From Diadophis punctatus similis (taxonomy: Eukaryota > Chordata > Lepidosauria > Squamata > Dipsadidae), in contig JALIGW010000002.1 in assembly GCA_023053685.1 (NCBI GenBank), positions 165,175,034 to 165,239,033 of the forward strand: a DNA stretch of 64,000 nucleotides, read 5' to 3'. The notes beneath the pieces were generated by a model. The model was not told where the DNA came from. It did not search any database and saw nothing but the letters and a program-made list of their open reading frames with translations. Positions within the stretch are counted from its first letter, which is position 1; the number at the start of each line of letters is the position of its first letter. The translations under genes and the position numbers were made by a program. This document shows, one piece after another, positions 30,416 to 41,254 of the stretch.

Positions 30416-32387
30416 ATTTCGACCTGAGCTGCAAATACAGTATTATCCTTTATTAGTATGCGATGAGCTTGAGAAACTTCCTGCTCATTAAGTACTATGG
30501 GTTGTGAGCAGAATACCTGAAAAGTGTATATAACTTTACTTATTGGGTTGTTCGAACCTTATAATCTTTGGAAAGCCACAGATCTAGATGATATATGGAG
30601 AGAGCGCTATAACGCAGAAGAGAAACACAATCTGCCATCCTGTTGTATGGTCTTTCAGATATACGGGTTGTATTTGAGATTTATAACTTGAGTCTGGGAA
30701 AGAGCTTAAGATCCAGTAATATTTTAAAGTAGGAGAGACACTAGCTAAGGAGCTTAAATTATTATTATAGGAGACACTAGCTAAGGAGCTTAAATAATTA
30801 AATTATTATTGTTGGAATTGGAGTCAAAGGGAGAAGAAAAAGAAAATGACTAGGAAGCAATAATGGGCTATGATCATCTGGGATTGCTGGAGGTTCTTGG
30901 ATGATTCAAGATTGCTGAAGAAGGGTTGGCAGAGAAATAAAAGAGGAGCATGGCACCGCATGGGATCCTTCTATCTGGTGTAGATGCCTAGAGGGAGAAC
31001 AGGATCTGAAGACACCAAAAAGAAAATCAAAATGTTGCTAATTGCAAGAGGTTGCCAGCCAGTTTTAACAAAAGCCCTTAATTAACTCTGGGAAATGTAT
31101 CATTTTGGGTAGGCATACTGTTAAATTAACAGAAGGGACGTTATTGCCAGAAGACAGATGTTTAATCTAAGAATGTAGATCAATTTGGCCATGAAACAAT
31201 TCACCTTCTTATTTTGAAGGCAGAAGCTTAAAGAGGGAGAGGAACTGAAGCTTTGTAACTTGAGCTGAATTCCACTTGCTTGGTTATCTGAAATCACTCT
31301 TTCTGAGAAGCTATATTTTTTATCCTAGATAAAAGTTAAAAATAGCTTGATTAATAAGAAGCTTCTTGTGTGCAGCATTTTGATGTTTGATCCTAAAGAA
31401 CACACCACAAGGATTTTAGTTACAAGGTAATGAGAAATTGGCCAAATAAAGGGCAATGAGTGCCTAGCTTATAGCATCTTTAAAGCACATAAAAATATCT
31501 TCTTTTGCGATTACGATGCTGGGCTTCTTTATCTCTAGCCTGGCTATAACAGAAGAGTCCAGGATATCTAAGGCATCTGTGCCTTTTCATTTTGCTTCTA
31601 TTTTCTGATTTGAGAAGAAATACATCTAAAGACTCCTGATTTGGAATTAATCGTATTTATAGCAGGTGGAATATGTTTGAACTTTTTTCTGCATGTCTCG
31701 GAATGATCTTTTAAATCCAATTGTCCACTTGCTCAAATTCTCATGTTAAATTTCCCAAAATCTTCAATGTTCTTTGCATTTTTCCCAGACTTTCTGCACC
31801 TAGGCCGCTATACCTTGAAGTTAGAACAGTTGCTTTATTCATAGAAAACAGAGGCCATGTATGTTAATCTAGCAGCAATCTCTGATTTAACATTAATTGC
31901 ATTAATGTAGATTTTTCTTCTTTTTAAGTAGTACATTTATTTGGCACAAACTTTTGTGAGCTACACCTTCTTTCATCTTGCATAGTAAGTTTGTTGATGT
32001 AGCCAATCGTATGTTTGAAAATCCATAGCAGTATAGACTAATGTTTTACCAAGTTGTTGCTCTTTGGATTTTAGGGGTTAGCATCAGATAGGGAGACATC
32101 ATATTGGGGGAAACTAGTCTACCTAGTTTTCTTGTTGGTTCTGCCATAAAACAAACATAGGTAACACATTATACTTAAAAATTAACGAAATAGAACAGAT
32201 AGATTTTTGTTTAGGATAGATTATTCCACCTGACCCACAAGAGCTACAGGCAGCATGATATACATGTGTTGCTGCATGCCTACTCACAGCCACTTTGTGT
32301 CACTAGTTGTTTCTGCAAAACTCTTATACGGATCTTCACAGAGAACTGGGAACGGCTTTTAGAAAAATCATCTGGACTGGTCAAAGG
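30416..32387. other. Intron 1, no recognised feature
   Basis: Unique AT-rich intronic DNA. A local tandem duplication of GAGACACTAGCTAAGGAGCT occurs at about 30733 and 30772. Nothing else was recognised. Confidence 0.4.
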
Positions 32388-32395
32388 ATGTAGCC

Positions 32396-32537
32396 CAGGG
32401 GTGGCCAAACTATGGTTCTTTGAGGACCTGTGGACTTCAACTCCCAGAATTCCTGAGCCAGCCATGCATGGCTAGCTCAGGAATTCTGGGAGTTGAAGTC
32501 CACAGGTCCTCAAAGAACCATAGTTTGGCCACCCCTG
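32396..32537. mobile_element. 142-bp palindromic MITE, copy 2
   Basis: The same family as 20241-20382: two 71-bp inverted arms, no spacer, one mismatch near the centre. Perfect 8-bp duplications ATGTAGCC (32388-32395 and 32538-32545) prove transposition and a hAT-type target. Relative to copy 1 there is a base change in the left arm (GGTTCTTTG against GGCTCTTTG) with the matching change in the right arm. Confidence 0.9.
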
Positions 32538-32646
32538 ATGTAGCCTATCCATTGCTTTAACAAGAGGGTGTCTCCCTTGGTCAAGCATGTTTTTCAATGC
32601 ACCTCCATTGAATGCTTTGCACAGCCCTAATGCAAATGCGGTAAAT

Positions 32647-32781
32647 CAGGGCTCTCAAATTCGCGACCCGCAGGCTGGATGCGTCACACGCTGGCCACAC
32701 CCACGCCTGGTTTAGCAAAGGAGAAAAAAGTCCCGATATATCACATGACAACGCCATGACGATGCGAGTTTGACACCCCTG
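32647..32781 (-). mobile_element. hAT MITE (CAGGGGTGTCAAACT family), copy 1
   Basis: A 135-bp element. The left end CAGGGCTCTCAAATTCG is diverged and the right end GAGTTTGACACCCCTG is canonical. Flanking 8-mers CGGTAAAT and CTGTAAAT differ at one base. Related copies are at 53227 and at 63872 to the window end. Confidence 0.75.
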
Positions 32782-32789
32782 CTGTAAAT

Positions 32790-33477
32790 TATGGACCAAA
32801 AGCTATCCCTTGTTAACAGCTTTCCCAGTTAAACCTTGCATGTTTATTCATTCCTTTCTTTGTCGGCATTTGTATTGGTTTAGCAAATCTTTCTTACAGT
32901 ATGTTCCTGCATGTCGGGGCAACCGTTTGAACTACATGCATAAGAGTTGCTTCTCTTTGGACTTGTATCTAGCATGTAGTTGAGTAAGTCCGACAAAAGG
33001 AAAATAAGTGTGATGATATATGTGAAAGAAGTGCACACAAATATTGAGACATAGCAGTTTGAGAATGGTGTTCCTGTTGAGATCATTTCAATAAGATTAC
33101 AAGGAAGGAGAAACAACACACATTTATTGTGAGGTTGGGCTGTAGACATAATTTCATCTATTGTTTTAGGATTTCTGGTCAAATTGAAGATAAAACCACA
33201 TGTTGGAAAGCAGCCACTCTCCATCAGATTATTATAGTAATTAATATTTTTATTTCAATAAGCAGTAGATGGTTTTCATATAACAGCTCTACACTGCTTT
33301 CTTGCCATTTAAAAAAGAATTCCAAAACAGGAATGCAGAATTACTGTGTCTTATAAACTATTCGTCTCACCGTCTATAAGGGTGCAGTAATCATGCTATG
33401 AGATGTTACATTTCATCAGATTTGACTGCAGTCCTGTCATATAATCCTGTTTTGTCTTTTATATTGAGACTAGCTGA
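32790..33477. other. Intron 1, no recognised feature
   Basis: Non-coding; nothing recognised. Confidence 0.35.
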
Positions 33478-33690
33478 TGACCCGGCGCTGCCCGGGTATT
33501 TTTTCATCCTCCTGCACATGTGCGCACGGCCCCCTCTGATGGTCATTTTGAAAAATCCTTTCTTAGTGAGCACCTAGAAGCCAAGAGGAACATACGTGGC
33601 AAATTTCAAGTTTGTAGGCTTTACGGTTCTGGAGATTTCGTGATTACGGTGTGAGTGGTTTTCGCTTTTATATATATATACTGTAGATAG
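33478..33690 (+). repeat. Interspersed repeat with CCCGGCGCTGCCCGGG hairpin
   Basis: It begins ACTAGCTGATGACCCGGCGC, then TGCCCGGGTATTTTTTC. A conserved-looking stretch follows (CAAATTTCAAGTTTGTAGGC, CGGTTCTGGAGATTTCGTGA) and then (TA)n. I have seen similar CCCGGCG(T/C)TGCCCGGG ends in vertebrate retroelements but cannot name the family. A TA-target MITE follows. Confidence 0.5.
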
Positions 33691-33693
33691 TTA

Positions 33694-34185
33694 CCGTATT
33701 TTTCGGAGTATAAGATGCACCGGAGTATAAGACGCACCTTAGTTTTTGGGGAGGAAAATAGGGGAAAAAATCTGCCTACCAGGTATTCATCTGGCTAGTG
33801 TCCTTAGTCTGGTCAGCTTCAGCACATTATTTTATCCCCTGGTTAGGACTTAAAAAAACCTTCTTCGGAGAGAGTAACAATGAAAGAGTCTGCCAGCCGG
33901 TAAGAGCTGGGAAGATCGTTAGCACCTGGTTAGGGCTAGAAAAAAACTTATTCGGAGCAATTAGAGCAATGAAAAAACCCTGAAAAGACTTAGTGCTGGA
34001 AAAACATTCTTCGGAGAGAGTAACAATGAAAAAGCCTGCAAGGTAAGAGTTGGGAAGATCGTTAGCACCTAGTTAGGGCTGGAAAAAAAGCTTCAAAAAA
34101 GCTACATTCAGAGTATAAGACACACCCAAATTTTCAGCCACTTTTAGGGAGAAAAAAGATGCGTCTTATACTCCGAAAAATACGG
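33694..34185 (+). mobile_element. TA-target MITE, CCGTATTTTTCGG family, copy 2 (492 bp)
   Basis: It starts CCGTATTTTTCGGAGTATAA and ends TTATACTCCGAAAAATACGG, flanked by TA (33692-33693, 34186-34187). The internal direct repeats are the same as in copy 1. Confidence 0.85.
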
Positions 34186-34187
34186 TA

Positions 34188-35232
34188 TATAAAAATCTTA
34201 TAGATGCACTCTTTGAAGTCAATGGAATTTAAAAGAAATCTAACCGGCCTTCCAACACCATTTGATTGACATAGGAATTGTTTGTTGACCATGGAACAAA
34301 GCAGTCATGATTCTACAGAAAGCTGGTGGTGTCACTTCTCATATTCTAGAAAAGACAACCCAAGTCTGTTTTGCAAGGTGGCAGAAGTTTAGTAATATAA
34401 GCCGTTGTCTCTTCCATAGTTAGGGATTGTAGAAGCCATGAATCAGAAAGAGCCTGGTATCACCTCTTCTGTTCAACAGATGTGATGAAAAGGCATAAGT
34501 GTTTCCGATAACTCATTCCATCAGATGCATAGGGATTAATCTGATGCAACATTTGAAAAGGGGATAAGGCAAGCGGGAGAGGAAGGCATGGTGGCTGTGC
34601 AGGTAAGGGTTATGTGCGAGACAGGTTATAAGTACCACCTCAATTAGAAACAGTAATGTGTTAAAAAAAACTATTGTGTTTGCCAGGACCTTCTGAGGTA
34701 GCTTGAAATCTTTCAATGTATGTGAATTCAGAATGTCTTACTCTAAAATGCAGTTTCATTGTTCTAAAATGGCAAATTTGTAATCTGTAGTGTCTGGGGG
34801 GGATTAAAATGCATGGATATTAGCTTGTCATTTTGAGTCTTGATGTCAAGTTTGTGTCCATTAAAAGCTTTGTGCAAAGTCTGACTTGTTTGCATAAGAA
34901 TCCTTTGTTACTCAGAAAAGGTGCTACAGGGGCACCTTTTCTTGGATTCATAGGGTGGATTTAAGTTTAGTGTGTCTAAACCTTTTGATTAAAATACACT
35001 TTAGATTACAATAAGAGGTTCAGTTTCAAAGTAATGTATCATTTACATACAGCAAAGTACATCAGGCTACAGCATAATGTGATTCTGTGTCATACTCACT
35101 GTTTCTTAGATTTAATGTTCTGAACTCATTATTAGCCACTTAACTTTAAAAAGGCACAAGTTGTCCAGAAATGTTCCCAGAAAATGCTTGGAGTGCAATG
35201 AGAGAAAATGGAATGAGATAAGGCTATTTAGT
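34188..35232. other. Intron 1, no recognised feature
   Basis: Non-coding unique DNA. Confidence 0.4.
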
Positions 35233-35350
35233 TCTCGTTCTCTCTCTCTCGTTCTCTCTCTCGTTCTCTCTCGTTCTCGTTCTCTCTCTCTCTCCCTCCC
35301 TCTCCCCTCCCTCCCTCTCGCTCTCCCTCTCTCTCCCTCTTCCTCTCCAT
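35233..35350 (+). repeat. CT-rich microsatellite
   Basis: Imperfect CTCT/CTCG/CCCT repeats with several GTTCTCTCTC units. Confidence 0.9.
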
Positions 35351-35430
35351 CACTATCTATCTAGTATGCCATGCAACCCAATGACTGGCCAGTTTGTACA
35401 AAGAAATTATAATGAAATCAATATTTATTT

Positions 35431-35667
35431 ATTTGTGAGATTTATATACCGCCTCACAGTGCAAGCACTCTCTAAGCAGTTTACACCAGTAAGCAATGTA
35501 TATTTACATTGCCCCCAACAATCTGGGTCCTCATTTTACCTACCTCGGAAGGATGGAAGGCTGAGTCAACCTTGAGCCGGTGAGATTTGAACCGCTGACC
35601 TGCGGATCAGTGTCAGCTAAAGTGGCCTGCAGTACTTGCCTCTAACCGCTGCGCCACCTCAGCTCAT
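35431..35667 (-). mobile_element. Sauria-type SINE, copy 4
   Basis: Minus-strand copy with CCCAACAATCTGGGTCCTCA, then GAAGGATGGAAGGCTGAGTC and the head CTAACCGCTGCGCCACCTCA. The 3' end is replaced by an ATTT-rich stretch. Confidence 0.75.
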
Positions 35668-37199
35668 CAATAACACATAAAAGATAAAGATAAAACATGG
35701 CAAGAGCAATACAATGAGGGGGAAGGTCTCACTTTCCCTCACCAAAGGCCTGGGTTAGGGTTCTTCATGACTCTTCTAAACAACAGCAAAGTCCAGGCCA
35801 TCTGGATCATAGGAGAACCTTGTTCTGGAGGGCTGCTACAGAGAAGGTGCACTTCCTGGATCCCAGTACATGACATTGTTTAATCATAGAAACCTGCCCA
35901 ATGCTAACCCTGTAAGATTGAATCATCTAGGCAGATACTATGGGAGACAGCGTGATTTCACAGTGACTTTATGAAAAGAAATTCCCTTGGAAGGATCATG
36001 TGGTTATGAATGTGCCCTTGCCTAAAGCAAACTTCCAACTCATATACAAGTTGAGTTTCTGCAGAAGCCTGATGTTGTCAGCCTAATGCGTGGTCTAGCA
36101 CATACAAACTTAGTCAGATAACAAGTTAGAATATTGACTTAAGTCCGCATAAACTTCAAAGTACATCATTTGCTTGCTTTGTAAGGAAAAAATAAATAAA
36201 AGAAGCATTGTAGAATACACATTTCCTTTTGATAAGAGCAAAGACTTTCAGATTGCTAATCATCTGTAGTTTTTTTTAAATTTTATTTTCAGAGTGATTG
36301 AAAATTACTGATCTGATTAATCTGGGGATCTCCTTAATTGATACAACTTGTTCAAACTTTGATATAAACTGTCTTGCTAAATGCAGAGGAATGTGAAAAT
36401 AATGTAGGGGTTTCACCGGCACTAGCAATTAGCGTGTAAGTTTTAACTTGTTAAAAATTGTGGTTCCTATTTTGTTCTGTTTCTATTTAATATTTTATAC
36501 AGTATATTGTAAGAGTTCTTTTATATCTTGGGTGTAAGACAAAAATCTGGGATATTCATTCTTTGAGGCACCGTTTCCTTAACTAGTGTTGATTATGGAA
36601 TTCCCATAATACTCAAGAGAGTATAGCCCAAGGGAAGCTGATGACTAACGTGTATGAAAGAGTAGGGTGGGGAAGACTGTTTTTAAAAATAGTCCTACAG
36701 CTTAATTTTCATTGGGTTGGGAGAGGCAGGGACATGCTTTGACACAAAGTACAAGTAAGGTATTTTGTAGTTTCAAGAAAGCCAAATATATATTCACTAG
36801 TGGGAACATGTTTCATAAAACAAAGACTGAGGGGGCATTGGTCTCTTAAATAATCGGGGAAATTACTTTGTCAAGTGCAGATAAAGAATTGAATGCAATT
36901 TGATTGGCTAGGACCTCTTGTGAAGGGAAAATATAAAGAAAGGAAGCCAAAGCAATTAAGATAGTAGACCACTAGAACCTCCACGAACAAAGAAATTGCA
37001 CAAAGGCAGAAGAAGAGCAACTTCAAAAGAAAAGAAGTGGAAACACAAAGAGGAGCAGGCCAATGTGACAAAATGGTTTGAGGAATGGTCCATCGTAACT
37101 TTCAATTCTATGCATAAGCAAGCCTGCACAGATATAACCTTTTACTAACTTGTTTAAATGATACCTCAAATTATGTAGTCTTCACTCCGGTGTTCATTA
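35668..37199. other. Intron 1, no recognised feature
   Basis: Unique non-coding intronic DNA. Confidence 0.4.
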
Positions 37200-37824
37200 G
37201 GAGCAACTCCCAGCATTGTTGCTCGGTCATTTGATTGTTCCCGATTCTTCATAACCCAGTATACAACTTTCTACCAAGACTGACTGACTGTTCCTGTAAG
37301 CTCATGCTTATGTCACCAATGATGGTGTCTAACGATTTGTCTTCTATACTATTGGCTCTTTTTTATTGCCTTAGATTTTTCTGATCATTGAGGTCTGCTC
37401 CAGTAACTTTTGTCTTTTCAGTATTTGTCCAAAATAACCAAGCTGTAGCATTCGAGCTTCCGACGAGTTGTCTGATTTTATTTTATTTCTATTGAAGGAT
37501 TTTTATTCTTGCAATCCAACATTTTCTCCAGCAACACAATCTAAAGGCATCATTTTTCTTCATTCAGTCTTTCTGATGATCCGGTGTTTACATTCATATG
37601 GTTTTACGGGAAGACTGCTGACCTTGAAAATATATACTGTACCTTTGTTGCGTACAGTACAGTGTAATGTCTGTTTCAGTAATTTCTCTAGGTTTGTCAA
37701 TTTCTCTCCCAAATTACAGCTACAATCACCTTCCCTATGAATGTTTGGACCTAGGAAGGTACAATATGTCATTTGGTCAACATTTTAATTTATTTACATT
37801 CAATTGGCATTGCCTATTGAAATA

Positions 37825-38193
37825 CAGGTAGTCCTTGACTTACAACAGTTCGCTTAGGGACTATTTGAAGTTACATCGGCCCTGAAAAAAAGTGACTTAA
37901 GACCATTTTTCACACTTCCAACCCTTGCAACATCTCCTTGGTCACATGATCAAAATTCAGACGCTTGGCAGCTGGCATGTATTTATGACAGTTGCAGTGT
38001 CCTTCTGACAAGCAAAGTCAATGGGGAAGCCAGATTCACTTAACAACTATGTTACTAACTGAACAACTGTGGTGATTCACTTAACAACTATGACAAGAAA
38101 AGTTGTAAAACGGGGCAAAACTCACATAACAAATGTCTCACTTAGCAACATAAGTTTTGGGCTCAATTGTGGTTGTAATATGAGGACTATCTG
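37825..38193 (+). mobile_element. TIR repeat, TAGTCCTCGACTTACAAC family, copy 2
   Basis: A 369-bp element starting CAGGTAGTCCTTGACTTACA and ending TATGAGGACTATCTG, with TA on both sides (37823-37824, 38194-38195). It is non-coding. It lies inside the fossil Bov-B, so it is younger. Confidence 0.75.
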
Positions 38194-38236
38194 TAATTGT
38201 AGATTTGGTTTTTTTTAAAAAAACAACCTATTGATA

Positions 38237-38476
38237 CAGTGATATCTTGGTACTCAACTATTTTGAAATTCATTGAATTTGGTACTCAATGCATTTTGAT
38301 GTGAAAATTTTGTCCCGATAGTCATTGTTTGTTTGGTACTCAACACACAAACTAGAACTTGTCGATATCAACTGCCTTGTGACTCACTACATTATTATTT
38401 ATGGGAAAATAGTTTGGTACTCATCATTTTTGGTACCTCCCAGAACCAGTTAACTATGAGTACCAAGGTACCACTG
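38237..38476 (+). mobile_element. TA-target MITE, CAGTGATATCTTGGTACTC family
   Basis: A 240-bp element starting CAGTGATATCTTGGTACTCA and ending GAGTACCAAGGTACCACTG, flanked by TA (38235-38236, 38477-38478). Phrases such as TTTGGTACTCA recur inside. The ends and TA duplication suit a Tc1/mariner-type (Tigger-like) MITE. Confidence 0.8.
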
Positions 38477-40627
38477 TACAATGGCTTTTGTACTCTTTTC
38501 TATTAACAAGAGATTCCTTAAACTTTCCTTGATGACTTATATCTGTCATTTGTATCTTATGATTTATTATTGTATCTTATTTACGATTTATGATTTATCA
38601 CTTTGTTGTTTGTATACTGAGAGTTATGCACCAGAGACAGATACCTTGTGTGTTTAATGAAACTTGGCCAATAAGATTATTCCATTCCATTCTATTCCAC
38701 CCATCAAGTGATAGATTCAACATATCTGTGATTATTAATATTTCTCCCAGCAATTTTAATTACAGTTTCTGTTTAATTAAAGATACAATTTCTGATTCTC
38801 TACTCCAATATTTCTCATGATGTATTCTGCATAAAGTTAAATAAAGTGAGAGTTTGCAATCTTGGGTTTCTCAATTTTGAGTGATTTAGTTCCTTTGTCT
38901 GATTGCTTTATTTTGAGTTAGGTGTCTCATTTTCCATTTTTGCTTCCTGTCTTACATATTTTTCAGTAGGAAGGATGACCAATATTCCTATGTTTTTAAA
39001 GATTATCCACAAACTGTTATGATAAAATGTTTATGTAATTAATGAAACAAAAGTAGTAATTGTGTTTGCAACTCTTTCGCCATTTCTTTCTCAATTAATG
39101 TTAACAATGTAATCATTAACCTGCCTAGTTTCAAACTATGTTGGACACCTGGTAGTTCAGTTTCTATATATTATTTAAATCAGGATTAGAAAAGCTTTGA
39201 GCATTCTCTTAGTAGTGTGTGAGATAAGTGCAGTTGTTCAGTGCTATGAGCCTTCTTTAATACGGTTTTGTGTTGTGGGTTATAAATTGACTTTTTCCAG
39301 TCACTTGGCCATTATTTTGCTTTCTGGCAACAGAGTGCAGTTAAAGCACTACTTGTGGTTTCCAGCTTGCATAGTTTTAAATAGTTCTGCTGATATTTCA
39401 TCCAATTCTGCAATTTTGTTTGCAATATTTTCTAGACCCCAGTTAACTTCACGTTCCTGGATATGTGACTCTAATGATCAAAACTTTGGCCATATCATCA
39501 ATGTTACATGCTTTTTCTAAAGTTATTCTATTTATTTGCACCAACTCTTATTTATCTTGACCGCAATGATAAGGAATGAAAGAGGTCATATCTTGTTGTT
39601 TCATGTTTTTGTTTGCTTAAGTTGAAGATAACATTTTAGAAGAAGATCTGAGCTGCAATTAGTCTTGTTTTTGCTGGCTGACGGGAAGTTCTCCATCTTT
39701 GCTTTGACAGCATATATTCCATTTTATTTTGTTGTTCCCCATCAGTTGATTTCCATATATAGATCAATCTTTAAGTTGTTGGAAGAAGGAATTTGCTATA
39801 ACAAAATGGGAAGAAGTTTATTAGTCTGTGTCTTGCTTTATTTTATACACCAGTGACAACTTTTCTCATTCTTTCAGATGCTATTTTACTCTTAATTTCA
39901 GCATTCCAAGATCCTATAATTAGCATGGCTTTTTGGTGCTGTGTTGACAAGATGGTGTATAGACTTGTTCAGCTTTCACTTCTGTGGTTTGAGTTTGATA
40001 TTGATTGGCTTACCTTGGACTCAAATTGAGATCATCTGTCACTCTTGACTTAACTTCCTTTTGTTAATAACAGTTATTCCATTTCCTGCAAATTCCTTGT
40101 CCTCAGTAGAAGAACTGATGCTCCTCTAATGTAAAGTGGCCAATCCCAGACCATTTCAATTTCCTGATTCCCAGCATGTTAAATTTTGACTTTTCTGCTT
40201 GGGCATCATCAGCTTTGTGTTGATTTATAGGTCAGACATGCCATGTCTTAGTGAATGCTTACCTTTGCTTGCAGCGCTGAACTTTTGTTTTGAGCTGTGG
40301 TGGCTGAAGTTCTTGTAGGGTTAATCCAATGATATCATAAGCACCAAAGCTACACATTTCCCTCAGCTCTTTTCTAGTACCTTATTGAATACCTTTAGAC
40401 TTGAAGAATGTGGGGCTCATGTTCCAGCACTGTATTCTCTTGACATTCTGACATTGTGAATGTCCATTTGGTTTTCTTGACAAGTTATTGTATGAGATAA
40501 TCACTTCTTTCTCTAATGTCTGAGTCCTTGTCTATGTGATGCCAATTCTGGGTGATACTTGCAGGAATGCACATTTTCAATTGAATAACTCATTGCATCC
40601 TTGACATGCCTTTACTTCTACAAAGTA

Positions 40628-40882
40628 CCGTATTTTTCAGACTATAAGACGCACTCCCCCCTAAAGTGAGTGGAAATGTCTGTGTGTCTTATACAGCGAA
40701 TATTGTAGTGGGGTGAACGGGCTGCAGTGAATGGCGGTGAAGGCAAATGGGCCGCAGCGACGGCGAATGGGTGGTGGCGAACGGGCGACGGAGGCAGAGG
40801 CAGATTTATTTTTCTTATTTTCCTCCTATAAAGCTAATGTGCATCTTATAGTCCGCAGCGTCTTATAGTCTGAAAACTGCGG
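40628..40882 (+). mobile_element. TA-target MITE, divergent CCGTATTTTTCAG subfamily
   Basis: A 255-bp element with ends CCGTATTTTTCAGACTATAA and TCTTATAGTCTGAAAACTGC then GG, flanked by TA (40626-40627, 40883-40884). The interior (GAACGGGCTGCAGTGAATGG and related G-rich repeats) is unrelated to the CCGTATTTTTCGG copies, so only the ends are shared. Confidence 0.75.
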
Positions 40883-41254
40883 TAATTCTTATAAAGGAGC
40901 TAATTAGAGAACATTGGTTTCTATTCCTGTGGATTTTTTTTTTTACTAGATTAGGTAGAGATGATGCTTCAGGGTCTAGATGAGTATATGTAATACAAAA
41001 ACTCTCTAATTTGTCTTTGTGAATTTTGTGTGATTTAGACAGTTCAGAAATGTTTCATACCAATTTAATTTAATTTAATTTAATTTAATTTAATTTAATA
41101 AACGTTCTTATAGGCCGCCCAATCCCGTAGGACTCAGGGCGGCGTACAACAGGATAAGAAACGTACACTAAAAACAATTTTCACAATTTAAAATTAAAAA
41201 AGATAGTTAACACATTATAAAAACAACATTCATGGGGGGAACTGATCTTCCTAT

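Larger units (their letters stand above)
37200..40610 (-). mobile_element. Fossil Bov-B (RTE) LINE, interrupted by two MITEs
   Basis: Scattered minus-strand blocks read in order like an RTE/Bov-B protein. Near 40170-40060 are endonuclease-like remnants (LGIRKLKWSGIGHFTLEEHQ). Near 39440-39190 is an RT start (AELFKTMQAG). Near 37550-37500 is the C-terminal AFRLCCWRK block, and near 37330-37210 the final region (SIEDKSLDTIIGDISMSLQE). Every block contains stops and frameshifts, so this is an old copy. MITEs at 37825-38193 and 38237-38476 inserted later. Block order and strand are consistent, but percent identity cannot be stated. Confidence 0.6.

Noticed and set aside
30068..30417. Open frames rich in Phe, Ile, Leu and Tyr on the minus strand, looking like membrane proteins
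   Set aside because: They translate the (AAAT)n/(AAAAT)n tail of a LINE.
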